Assembly (NCBI GenBank): GCA_964527775.1
Contig: CAZGQS010000003.1
Coordinates: forward strand, 92,623-156,622
Source of the DNA: VMCP01 sp964527775
Lineage (GTDB): Bacteria > Bacteroidota > Bacteroidia > NS11-12g > UBA955
Length of the DNA stretch: 64,000 nucleotides
Reading direction: 5' to 3'
Shown here: piece by piece, positions 36,358-44,437 of the stretch
How the letters are laid out: every line of letters begins with the position of its first letter
Position numbering within the stretch: position 1 is the stretch's first letter
The notes under the pieces: generated by a model
Told to the model about the DNA's origin: nothing
What the model saw: the letters and a program-made list of their open reading frames with translations, nothing else
Database searches by the model: none
Translations under genes and position numbers: made by a program

Positions 36358-37605
36358 TTATAAACTTTCACGAATCAACTGCATTAAATAAAAGCAAGCC
36401 GCATTATGAACGCGTTCCATGAATTGCTCTCTGTTTCCTCGGATGTGTTGCTTTTTAACAATGACATGATCTAGGTATTTTATTCCTATATAAACTAAAC
36501 CAACAGGCTTTTCGGGGGTTCCTCCAGTGGGACCAGCAATACCGGTAGTTGAGATACCTATTTGACAGTTGAAATTTCCACAAACACCCACAACCATTTC
36601 TTTTGCAACCTCTTCACTGACAGCACCTTTTTCTTCGAAAAGGTTTGGGTTAACACCTAAAAGCTGTGTCTTGATTGAATTCGAATAACTAATCACACTT
36701 CCTTCGAAAACATCAGATATTCCAGGTATTTTAACTATTTGATTGCCAATAAATCCACCGGTACAACTTTCAGCAGTGGCTATTTTTAAACCGTTTTGTC
36801 TGGCAAATTCAACTATGGGTAAAATCACAGATACATCACCTTCAGCATAAACACGGTCTCCCAAATTCTCTTTTAATTGAATCCAATGTTCATTAAAGGT
36901 AGATTCTAATCCTGATGTCTGCTCGGTTAATCTAAGCTTTACAAGATTGAAACTGGGCAAATAGGCCAGTTTTAAATGTTCGGGTAATTGCTGTTCGAAA
37001 TCTTCCAAATCTCTAGATAGTAAACTCTCTGGTTGCATTAAGGTCAATAGCGTTCTATTTCTCAAAATAGTTCCTTCAACCTCTGAAAGCAAAATGGGCT
37101 TCATGGAATATTCGCAAATATATTTTACTTCATTTGGAACACCCGGAAGTGAGAATATCCATCGCTCATTGCCGTTAAATGTGCTTCTAAAAAGCATTCC
37201 AGGTGCAGTTCCTTCTTGATTGAAAAGGACTTCGCATATTTCTGGAACTTCGGCTTGCAATTTATTGGTTTCCAACAATTCACGTCCCCTTGATTTGAAA
37301 ATGTTTTCTAAATGGTCTAAGACAGTCTGATCAATTCTGAATCCTGTTTGAAAGTAATCTGCTAAGGTTTTCTTTGTGATATCATCTTTAGTGGGTCCAA
37401 GTCCTCCAGTTATAATAATCACTTCAGCCTCTGAAAGGGCCAAATTTAACGTATTGATTATATCTTCTTTGCAATCAGAAATGGCTGTTTTCTTGGAAAT
37501 TTGAATACCCAACGGATTCAAGAATTGAGCCAAGTAAACACTATTGGTATCTACCGTTTGTCCCAAGAGTAATTCGTCACCGATAGTAATTATTTGAGCA
37601 TTCAT
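36358..37605 (-). CDS. cinA: CinA family nicotinamide-nucleotide amidohydrolase
   Basis: A 415-residue two-domain protein. The N-terminal MoCF-like (COG1058) domain has ITIGDELLLGQTVDTNSVYL and ITGGLGPTKDDITKKTLADY. The C-terminal CinA domain carries ATAESCTGGFIGNQIV, GSVISYSNSIKTQLLGV and GISTTGIAGPTGGTPEKPVG, with the serine/threonine amidase residues. It deamidates NMN in pyridine nucleotide recycling and was first named for competence induction. It is divergent from rnhA across a 50-bp gap that holds both promoters. Confidence 0.96.
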   Translation of the reverse strand: MNAQIITIGDELLLGQTVDTNSVYLAQFLNPLGIQISKKTAISDCKEDIINTLNLALSEAEVIIITGGLGPTKDDITKKTLADYFQTGFRIDQTVLDHLENIFKSRGRELLETNKLQAEVPEICEVLFNQEGTAPGMLFRSTFNGNERWIFSLPGVPNEVKYICEYSMKPILLSEVEGTILRNRTLLTLMQPESLLSRDLEDFEQQLPEHLKLAYLPSFNLVKLRLTEQTSGLESTFNEHWIQLKENLGDRVYAEGDVSVILPIVEFARQNGLKIATAESCTGGFIGNQIVKIPGISDVFEGSVISYSNSIKTQLLGVNPNLFEEKGAVSEEVAKEMVVGVCGNFNCQIGISTTGIAGPTGGTPEKPVGLVYIGIKYLDHVIVKKQHIRGNREQFMERVHNAACFYLMQLIRESL

Positions 37606-37609
37606 AAAG

Positions 37610-37617
37610 CAAAATTA
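37610..37617 (-). promoter_or_regulatory. -7 box TAATTTTG of cinA
   Basis: A perfect TAnnTTTG match on the minus strand, ending 4 nt before the cinA ATG. Transcription from it should start at or beside the ATG. No good -33 element is seen. Confidence 0.5.
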
Positions 37618-37623
37618 TTCATC

Positions 37624-37653
37624 TTTGAAGAAACTTTTACTGAAGTATCTTTT
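37624..37653 (+). promoter_or_regulatory. Candidate rnhA promoter, TTTG-N18-TATCTTTT
   Basis: TTTG at 37624-37627 and TATCTTTT at 37646-37653 (seven of eight) lie 2 nt before the rnhA ATG. If used, the transcript would begin at or just inside the start codon, so a different start or box cannot be excluded. Confidence 0.35.
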
Positions 37654-37655
37654 AT

Positions 37656-38141
37656 ATGTCGAATTGGATAACAATTTATACTGACGGGGCAGCCTTGGGT
37701 AATCCTGGTCCTGGTGGTTTTGGAGTGGTGATGTTTTATGGAAGTCATAGAAAAGAAATTTCCGAAGGATATAGATTAACAACCAACAACCGAATGGAGT
37801 TATTGGCCGTAATAGTGGCACTTCAGAATATAAAAGACAAATCAATACCGGTTAAGGTTTTTACTGACAGTAAATATGTTTGTGATTCCATTGAGAAAAA
37901 ATGGCTGGAAGGGTGGGTGAGAAAAGGATTCAAAAACGTAAAAAATCCCGATTTGTGGAAACTCTTTTTGGAAACGCGTAAAGGATTTCAGTTAGAACTC
38001 AATTGGGTAAAGGGACATGCTGGTATCAAAGAAAACGAGCGATGTGATGAGTTAGCAACTACAGCGGCAAAAAATGCCCCAACCAAAATAGATCAGTTTT
38101 TTGAAAATCTTAAGAACTCAGAAAGCACTTTGGATTTTTAG
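37656..38141 (+). CDS. rnhA: Ribonuclease HI
   Basis: A 161-residue endonuclease that cuts RNA in RNA-DNA hybrids. All four catalytic carboxylates are visible: Asp10 (YTDGAALGNPGPGG), Glu48 (NNRMELLAV), Asp71 (VFTDSKYV) and Asp131 (RCDELA), with His121 (VKGHAG). Length is standard. Its last 24 bp overlap the convergent recN. Confidence 0.98.
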   Translation: MSNWITIYTDGAALGNPGPGGFGVVMFYGSHRKEISEGYRLTTNNRMELLAVIVALQNIKDKSIPVKVFTDSKYVCDSIEKKWLEGWVRKGFKNVKNPDLWKLFLETRKGFQLELNWVKGHAGIKENERCDELATTAAKNAPTKIDQFFENLKNSESTLDF

Positions 38142-39785
38142 AAGTTCCTTTGCATTGTTTACAGACGCAGCCGTCAATTCAGAAGAAGAAAGCATCTTGG
38201 CAATGCTGTTAATACGCTCATTTTCATTAAGTACGCGTATAGATGTATGTGTTTTTAACCCTTCTATTTGTTTATAAACTTCAAACTGATGATCTCCGCT
38301 GGCTGCAACTTGTGGAAGGTGGGAGATACATATTACTTGATGCCTTTGTCCGAGTTGTCTGAATAACAATCCCATTTTCCCTGCAATTTCCCCACTTATT
38401 CCAGTGTCTGCTTCATCGTAAATGAGGGTTGGAAGGTACTTGCTTCCAGAAATTAAACTTCTGAAGGCAAAATTCAACCTTGATAACTCACCTCCTGATG
38501 CTACCAATTCAACGGGTTGAAGTTTTCCTCCCGGGTTGGCATTAAACAAAAGAGTGACTTGATTGGCGCCTTTATCATTCAATAACTTCTCATTAAATTC
38601 GATTTCAAATTGAATTTGAGCATGGAGCATGGCCAATTGCCCTAAAATTACTTTTGCGCGCTGCGTTAAATCAGTCGATGCAGAAACTCTTAACTCATGG
38701 AGTTTTTTTGCCAAATTCACAAGTTCAACATGCAATTTGGAAACTTCTTGAGTCAATTCAATTTCATGTTGTTCTAAAGTTTCAGTAGATTCTAATTCCT
38801 GACCAAGGACTAGAAATTTTTGAGATAATTCAACAACGGTTGCACATTGATGTTTTTTCAATAAACGATCTAACTCCGCTGAGCGTTCGTTTAATAAAGC
38901 CAATCTTTCTGGGTCTTCGCTTAAGCGCTCTTTGAAACGTTCAGATTCTCTTGAGATATCCATCACTTCTTCTTGAAGTGTTTTCAATCTTTGCCATAAC
39001 GTTTGAATATCTGAATTATTGGAATAGGGTTTCAATAATCCAGCGCTTGAAATCAGGTTGTTTTGAACAGAGTATTCTGAATCTGAAAGTAGATCTTGTA
39101 AACCGTTCAACGCAGATTTGATCTCTGAAACTTCAGAAAGTAACTGTAGTTCATCATCCATTTTGGAATCAGAATCAATATTCAGATTGAAACTTTCTAT
39201 CTCATTAAACAGAAAGGACTTAAAGTCGTTTTGAGCTTTTAAATCATTCAACTGTATACGGGTTTGTTCCAATTGTTTTGATTTATTTAAATAAGACTTC
39301 CACAACCCTGAATAATCATGGTAAAGTGAATTTCCGCAATGGTAATCATCTAAAAGTTTGAGTTGTTCAGACTTATGAGATACAAGGGTAGTGGTATTTT
39401 GAGTTTGAATTTCAACCAAATTACTACCTATGGTTTTCAAATCTGCCAAACCTACCGGAGTATCATTGATAAAGGCTCTTGATTTACCTTGAGATGTCAA
39501 TTCTCTTCGAATGATGCAAGGGTTTTCATAATCAAGGTCCAAGCTCTCAAAAATGGAACTCAAATTATGATTGGTCAAATCGAATTCCGCCTCAATAATG
39601 CATTTATCTGCTCCTTCGCTGATAGATGAAGTATCGGCACGATTACCTAAAATCAAGCCAATTGCACCAAGTAAAATGCTTTTTCCAGCTCCGGTTTCAC
39701 CTGTTATTGATGTTAAACCGGTGTGAAATTCTAATTGCAAATTTTCAATTAGAGCGAAATTTTTGATGCTGAGTTTTTTTATCAT
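38118..39785 (-). CDS. recN: DNA repair ATPase RecN
   Basis: A 555-residue SMC-like protein of double-strand break repair. The N-terminal head has Walker A GETGAGKS (29-36). Central coiled coils occupy about 150-370. The C-terminal head has the ABC signature region VASGGELSRLNFAFRSL, Walker B LIYDEADTGISGEIAGKM and ISHLPQVAASGDHQFEVYK. It starts 1 nt after the pfkA stop, so it is cotranscribed with pfkA, an unusual partner. Confidence 0.97.
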   Translation of the reverse strand: MIKKLSIKNFALIENLQLEFHTGLTSITGETGAGKSILLGAIGLILGNRADTSSISEGADKCIIEAEFDLTNHNLSSIFESLDLDYENPCIIRRELTSQGKSRAFINDTPVGLADLKTIGSNLVEIQTQNTTTLVSHKSEQLKLLDDYHCGNSLYHDYSGLWKSYLNKSKQLEQTRIQLNDLKAQNDFKSFLFNEIESFNLNIDSDSKMDDELQLLSEVSEIKSALNGLQDLLSDSEYSVQNNLISSAGLLKPYSNNSDIQTLWQRLKTLQEEVMDISRESERFKERLSEDPERLALLNERSAELDRLLKKHQCATVVELSQKFLVLGQELESTETLEQHEIELTQEVSKLHVELVNLAKKLHELRVSASTDLTQRAKVILGQLAMLHAQIQFEIEFNEKLLNDKGANQVTLLFNANPGGKLQPVELVASGGELSRLNFAFRSLISGSKYLPTLIYDEADTGISGEIAGKMGLLFRQLGQRHQVICISHLPQVAASGDHQFEVYKQIEGLKTHTSIRVLNENERINSIAKMLSSSELTAASVNNAKELLKIQSAF

Positions 39786-39786
39786 T

Positions 39787-40761
39787 TTAACGAGTCAAGA
39801 TGTTATTCATGATCCAAAGATTTTCATTTATGTCTTTTTTCTCATAAATAGCCTTTTCAAAGGGGGTAAAAGTAACCTGATTGTTAATGATTCCTACGGC
39901 AACGCCATTTTGTCCCTCTAGCAGTGATTTAACTGCGTGCGCTCCCAATCTTGAAGCCAAAATACGGTCGTTTGCTGAAGGCTTGCCACCACGTTGAATA
40001 TGTCCTAAAACGGTGACCCTGGAATCTGTTTCGGGGAATCTCTCTTGAAATTTCTTAGCAATTTCATAGGCATGACCGTCTTCTTCACCTTCTGCTACTA
40101 CGAAGATGGAAAATTGCTTGTTACGCGATTTCTTGATATAGGTATTTGAAATATCTTCAAATTCATTTTCCTTTTCAGGAATGAAAATTCCTTCAGCCCC
40201 ACCTGCAATACCGGCGTAAAGTGCAATGTGTCCAGAATGCCTTCCCATAACTTCTATGAAGAATACTCGGTTGTGTGCATCGGCTGTATCTCTGATTTTA
40301 TCAATGGCATCTAAAGCAGTATTGATAGCCGTATCAAATCCAATGGTGTAGTCTGTTCCAAAAAGATCATTGTCTATGGTACCCGGACAACCAATGCAAG
40401 GAATTCCAAATTCATTTTGGAAGGTCATTGCTCCGGTGTAGGTTCCATTTCCACCAATACAAACCAGCGCGTCTATGCCATGGTTACGGATGTTTTCATA
40501 TGCTTTTTTTCTTCCTTCTGGGGACATGAAATCTTTTGATCTAGCTGTTTTCAAAATGGTACCACCATATTGAATGATATTAGCAACGCTAGATGCTTGC
40601 ATGGGAGTGATTTCATTTTCAATCATACCCTGATAGCCACCATGAATACCATATACATCCACTCCAAAATGAACGCCAGCACGAACAACAGCTCTTACGC
40701 AAGCATTCATTCCTGGTGCATCTCCCCCTGAGGTAAAAACTCCTATTTTTTTAATTTCCAT
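39787..40761 (-). CDS. pfkA: ATP-dependent 6-phosphofructokinase, with Asn in the GGDGS motif
   Basis: A 324-residue glycolytic enzyme. The nucleotide-binding start IGVFTSGGDAPGMNACVRAV, the catalytic TIDND (128-132), the substrate motifs MGRHSGHIAL and GHIQRGGKPSANDRILA all match PfkA. The Mg/ATP motif, normally GGDGS(T), reads GGNGT at 103-107, so the usual metal-binding Asp is Asn105. The following Gly keeps the ATP-type rather than pyrophosphate-type signature. Length and other residues are normal, so it is probably active with altered metal binding. Operon with recN. Confidence 0.95.
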   Translation of the reverse strand: MEIKKIGVFTSGGDAPGMNACVRAVVRAGVHFGVDVYGIHGGYQGMIENEITPMQASSVANIIQYGGTILKTARSKDFMSPEGRKKAYENIRNHGIDALVCIGGNGTYTGAMTFQNEFGIPCIGCPGTIDNDLFGTDYTIGFDTAINTALDAIDKIRDTADAHNRVFFIEVMGRHSGHIALYAGIAGGAEGIFIPEKENEFEDISNTYIKKSRNKQFSIFVVAEGEEDGHAYEIAKKFQERFPETDSRVTVLGHIQRGGKPSANDRILASRLGAHAVKSLLEGQNGVAVGIINNQVTFTPFEKAIYEKKDINENLWIMNNILTR

Positions 40762-40783
40762 AAATCAGACACGAATTAAAAAC

Positions 40784-40817
40784 AAAACCCCCGTATTGAA
40801 CGGGGGTTTTGGAAAAT
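40784..40817 (-). terminator. Rho-independent terminator of the 40833 lipoprotein gene
   Basis: A 10-bp stem, AAAACCCCCG with CGGGGGTTTT, encloses a 7-nt loop. On the minus strand it follows the lipoprotein stop by about 22 nt and runs into GTTTTTAATT. It sits just upstream of pfkA and so isolates that operon. Confidence 0.88.
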
Positions 40818-40832
40818 GTGCAAAAAATTATA

Positions 40833-41672
40833 TTATAAAATGACGCCTTTGAAATCAAATTGGGCGTAATCGTTGTTGTTACCTGCTGCAGGTAAATCAA
40901 CTACGTTTGTAACTTTCAAAATAAATAAATTGAAATCTAAATCTTGTCCAGAACGAACCAAAATTACGTCATCTTTGGTTAGGTTGGTGTAGGTTGCTGT
41001 CATCTTGTCTTTGTTGGCTTTCCAAAGGTTAAATAGGTAAGTAGTTGAAGAAGCGTTTACCCAATCATTTGCACTCACTTTACAGAAAGTAGAACCGTTG
41101 GCAGAAGCCCATGATTTAGACCATTGTGCAGAACCAGAGGTAGTTCCATCAACGATGTCTTTTACAGGAGCCGCACCTGAAATCATCGCTTGAGCTTTTG
41201 CTAAATCAAACGAGGTACTTAACCCACTTGAATTTGCATTGTAAATTTGGAATCCACTTTGACCATCCAATGAAGCCATGGTTGGAATAACCGACAAGGT
41301 TACTGCCACTGAATTGCTAGCACCATTGCCGTCTTTTGCAGTGAATGTATATTTTACATCGTCCCCAGGAGATCCAATAGCATCAATCGTTTTGGTGAAG
41401 ATCATGTCAGCAGCTCCAGTTGCAGTGTCAAGTACGGTAACTGATTTGGTGCCGTAAGTAGCGATGATGGTTACACCTGATAAAGTTCCAGAAGCTGAAA
41501 CAGCTTTGATTTTGAATGAAACTTTTGAACCAGCCTCAACATCTTTATTAGCTGTAATTCCGCCAGACTCTAATGTAATGGTAGGTTTGGCTGCTTCGTC
41601 TTCGCCACCGCAAGACGCAAGGAATGACATTATGGGTAATGCCAATGCCAATGTAAAAAATTTGAATTTCAT
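40833..41672 (-). CDS. Lipoprotein of unknown function
   Basis: The start at 41672 (MKFKFFTLALALPIMSFLASC) gives a normal lipoprotein signal with Cys at residue 21 and 279 residues. Longer in-frame sequence upstream overlaps the lon leader and is not a signal. After GGEDEAAKP comes an Ig/cadherin-like beta region (about 30-140, KVSFKIKAVSASGTLSG, DVKYTFTAKDGNGASNSVAV). A second domain follows with SGSAQWSKSWASANGSTFCK. No family is recognised. The two-box promoter and terminator show a single-gene transcript; probably an abundant surface or periplasmic lipoprotein. Confidence 0.75.
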   Translation of the reverse strand: MKFKFFTLALALPIMSFLASCGGEDEAAKPTITLESGGITANKDVEAGSKVSFKIKAVSASGTLSGVTIIATYGTKSVTVLDTATGAADMIFTKTIDAIGSPGDDVKYTFTAKDGNGASNSVAVTLSVIPTMASLDGQSGFQIYNANSSGLSTSFDLAKAQAMISGAAPVKDIVDGTTSGSAQWSKSWASANGSTFCKVSANDWVNASSTTYLFNLWKANKDKMTATYTNLTKDDVILVRSGQDLDFNLFILKVTNVVDLPAAGNNNDYAQFDFKGVIL

Positions 41673-41692
41673 GTTTCTTTTTTTGGTTTTTA

Positions 41693-41722
41693 CAAATGTC
41701 GATAAATCCAAGTTAAATTCAA
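41693..41722 (-). promoter_or_regulatory. Promoter of the 41672 lipoprotein, TTG-N19-GACATTTG
   Basis: On the minus strand TTG (41722-41720) and GACATTTG (41700-41693, seven of eight) are 19 nt apart, with the box 20 nt before the ATG. Confidence 0.55.
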
Positions 41723-41764
41723 CATTGATGAAAAAAAAATTACACGGGTGACAGAATGTCGGGT

Positions 41765-41801
41765 TTTGAATCTGTGGCACGCGTCTTGTATCTTCGCAAC
41801 A
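41765..41801 (+). promoter_or_regulatory. lon promoter region: TTTG-N20-TATCTTCG overlapping a sigma-54-like site
   Basis: TTTG (41765-41768) and TATCTTCG (41789-41796) form a near-consensus Bacteroidota promoter. Overlapping it, TGGCACGCGTCTTGTA (41775-41790) matches the sigma-54 consensus TGGCACG-N4-TTGCW except for T in place of the -12 C. Both predict a start near 41801, four nt before the lon ATG. Confidence 0.5.
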
Positions 41802-41804
41802 AAC

Positions 41805-44267
41805 ATGTTTGGAAAGAAAAATAGCTTCATTCACTTCAACGGAGATGAAGACAATGTAGATGATTCACCTGAATTCTTGCCTCTATTTTCGAAACAAGAG
41901 GAAGATGAAAGCAATAAAATGGAGGTACCAGAAGAACTTCCCGTTTTGGCTATAAAAAATACAGTGCTTTTTCCTGGAGTCATATTTCCTATTACCGTTG
42001 GAAGGGACAAAAGCATCAAATTAGTAAAAGATGCAAACAAAGCCGATAAAACCATCGCTGTTGTTGCTCAAAAAAATGCAGACGTTGAAGATCCAGGTGC
42101 TTCTGATTTATATGAAATTGGGGTGGTGGCCAAGATCATCAAACTAATGAGAATGCCCGATGGAACTACCACGGTAATCATCCAAGGAAAAAGAAGACTT
42201 CGAATTGGCGAAATTGTTCATCACGAACCCTATCTAAGAGCCAAAGTTACTGCTGAGCCTGACGAGAAAATCAAAGATGATAAAGAGTATAAAGCCATCA
42301 TTTCCTCGGTAAAAGATATATCCAACAGAATTATTAATCTGTCTCCCAATTTGCCCAGTGAAGCCTCTATTGCCATCAGTAATATTGACTCAAGCAACTT
42401 CTTGATTCATTTCGTGGCTTCAAATTTGAACATCACAGTTCCTGAAAAACAAAGCATTCTCGAATCTACAAATCCCAAGGAAAGAGCCCAAAAAGTATTG
42501 GAGTTCGTGATAAAGGAACTCCAAATGTTGGAATTGAAAGATCAAATCCAAAACAAGGTAAGAACTGATATTGATAAACAGCAAAGAGAATATTTCCTTC
42601 ACCAGCAAATACGTGCAATTCAAGAAGAATTAGGGGGAGATTCTCCAGATAAAGAGATTCAAAACCTTCGAGAAAAAGGCCTCTTCAAGTCTTGGAAACC
42701 TGAAGTTAGAGAGCACTTCGAAAAAGAACTCGATCGTTTGCAAAGGGTGAACCCAGCTTCTCCCGATTATTCCGTTGGACTAAATTACGTACAGCTACTT
42801 TTAGATCTTCCTTGGGAAGATTACACCCAAGATAACTTTGATCTCAAACACGCAGCCAAAGTGTTTGATGAAGATCATTTTGGACTACAAAAAGTCAAAA
42901 ATCGCATTCTTGAATATCTCGCCGTTTTGAAACTAAAAGGCGACATGAAAAGCCCCATCATCTGTTTATATGGACCTCCAGGCGTAGGTAAAACTTCCTT
43001 GGGAAAGAGTATTTCTCGTGCCTTAGGACGAAAATACGTTAGAATGAGTTTGGGTGGGTTGCATGACGAGTCTGAAATTCGTGGTCACAGAAAAACCTAC
43101 ATTGGTGCAATGCCAGGTAGAATAGTACAAAACTTGAAAAAAGTTGGAAGCTCAAATCCAGTATTTGTACTAGATGAAATAGATAAACTAGGACGTGATT
43201 TCAGGGGAGATCCAAGTTCTGCATTGTTAGAAGTACTTGATCCTGAACAAAATACCAATTTCTATGATAACTATCTTGAGATGGACTATGATCTCAGTAA
43301 AGTGCTATTTGTCGCAACAGCAAATTCTTTAGACACCATTCAGCCTGCCTTGCTTGACCGTATGGAAATCATTGAGGTTTCGGGTTATTCGATGGAAGAA
43401 AAGTTGCAAATAGGGAAGAAATATCTGGTTCCAAAGCAGAGAAAAGCTCACGGATTAACCGGTAAACAATTTAAAGTAAGTGATGCGGGGATTTCCTACA
43501 TCATCGAGAATTATACCAGAGAAAGCGGAGTACGTGGGTTAGATAAGAAAATTGCTGCTTTGGCAAGATCAACAGCAAAAACCATTGCATCTTCCGATGA
43601 AGAAATAAAAGTAAATATCGGCCCAAAAGAAGTTGAACAAATTTTAGGTGCGGAGAAAATGGAACCTGAAATGTATGAAAATAACCATACTGCAGGTGTC
43701 GTAACAGGTTTGGCTTGGAGTCCGTTAGGTGGTTCGGTGCTATTCGTTGAAAGCACTTTGATTCCAGGTAAGCCTGAATTGAAAGTAACTGGACAACTCG
43801 GAGATGTAATGAAAGAAAGCGTTAGCTTGGCTCATACGTTCCTCAAATCACATGCTGATTATTTAGAAATTTCTCCAGAAGTATTTGAAAAATGGGGAAT
43901 ACACGTGCATTTTCCTGCTGGGTCTATACCTAAAGACGGCCCATCAGCAGGGGTAACGGTACTAACATCATTGGCTTCGTTGTTTACTCAACGGAAGGTA
44001 AAATCTCATTTGGCCATGACTGGTGAAATAACTTTGAGAGGAAAGGTATTGCCTGTAGGCGGTATTAAAGAGAAAATTCTAGCCGCTAAACGCGCCGGAA
44101 TCAAAGAAATTATTCTCTGCTTGCAAAATGAAAAAGACATCCTTGATATTGATCAAAGCTACCTGAAAGGCATGACTTTTCATTATGTTCAAAATATGTT
44201 TGAGGTCTTAGATTTAGCCTTGACTTCTGAGAAAGTGAAGAATCCCATAAATCTGAATAAAAATTAA
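41805..44267 (+). CDS. lon: ATP-dependent protease Lon
   Basis: The start at 41805 (MFGKKNSFIHFNGDED) gives 820 residues; an upstream in-frame ATG lies before the predicted promoter. A LAN substrate-binding domain (about 44-240, ELPVLAIKNTVLFPGVIFPI) precedes a coiled region. The AAA+ module has Walker A GPPGVGKT (390-397) and Walker B FVLDEIDK. The protease domain has the Ser714 (KDGPSAG) and Lys757 (GGIKEK) dyad. It degrades misfolded and regulatory proteins. The ~40-residue acidic N-terminal extension is common in Bacteroidota Lon. Confidence 0.98.
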   Translation: MFGKKNSFIHFNGDEDNVDDSPEFLPLFSKQEEDESNKMEVPEELPVLAIKNTVLFPGVIFPITVGRDKSIKLVKDANKADKTIAVVAQKNADVEDPGASDLYEIGVVAKIIKLMRMPDGTTTVIIQGKRRLRIGEIVHHEPYLRAKVTAEPDEKIKDDKEYKAIISSVKDISNRIINLSPNLPSEASIAISNIDSSNFLIHFVASNLNITVPEKQSILESTNPKERAQKVLEFVIKELQMLELKDQIQNKVRTDIDKQQREYFLHQQIRAIQEELGGDSPDKEIQNLREKGLFKSWKPEVREHFEKELDRLQRVNPASPDYSVGLNYVQLLLDLPWEDYTQDNFDLKHAAKVFDEDHFGLQKVKNRILEYLAVLKLKGDMKSPIICLYGPPGVGKTSLGKSISRALGRKYVRMSLGGLHDESEIRGHRKTYIGAMPGRIVQNLKKVGSSNPVFVLDEIDKLGRDFRGDPSSALLEVLDPEQNTNFYDNYLEMDYDLSKVLFVATANSLDTIQPALLDRMEIIEVSGYSMEEKLQIGKKYLVPKQRKAHGLTGKQFKVSDAGISYIIENYTRESGVRGLDKKIAALARSTAKTIASSDEEIKVNIGPKEVEQILGAEKMEPEMYENNHTAGVVTGLAWSPLGGSVLFVESTLIPGKPELKVTGQLGDVMKESVSLAHTFLKSHADYLEISPEVFEKWGIHVHFPAGSIPKDGPSAGVTVLTSLASLFTQRKVKSHLAMTGEITLRGKVLPVGGIKEKILAAKRAGIKEIILCLQNEKDILDIDQSYLKGMTFHYVQNMFEVLDLALTSEKVKNPINLNKN

Positions 44268-44268
44268 T

Positions 44269-44276
44269 TAACTTTG
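44269..44276 (+). promoter_or_regulatory. -7 box TAACTTTG of the 44282 small gene
   Basis: A perfect TAnnTTTG match directly after the lon stop, ending 5 nt before the ATG of the 51-residue gene. No -33 TTG is evident. Confidence 0.4.
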
Positions 44277-44281
44277 ACTTT

Positions 44282-44437
44282 ATGGTATTCAAGAAAATGA
44301 TTGATTATCTTACTTTTAAGAAATCAACGGGCGATAAACCAAGCTTCAATCTCAGAATGATGCACGGCATTAATAAGATATCTATTTTTATGTTCTTGTT
44401 CGCCGTGATTGTTATGTTGATTCGTTTTTGCAAATAA
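44282..44437 (+). CDS. Small membrane protein, 51 residues
   Basis: A short gene between lon and the next envelope gene. It has a basic amphipathic N-terminus (MVFKKMIDYLTFKKSTGDKP), a conserved-looking segment FNLRMMHGINKISIFMFL and one membrane helix ending MLIRFCK. I recall very similar short Bacteroidota proteins (possibly DUF6728), but that family name is from memory and uncertain. Its TAA shares a base with the ATG of the next gene (TAATG), so the two are translationally coupled. Confidence 0.7.
   Translation: MVFKKMIDYLTFKKSTGDKPSFNLRMMHGINKISIFMFLFAVIVMLIRFCK

Noticed and set aside
41748..41804. Longer N-terminus for Lon
   Set aside because: It would start upstream of the predicted promoter; the residues do not resemble Lon N-termini.
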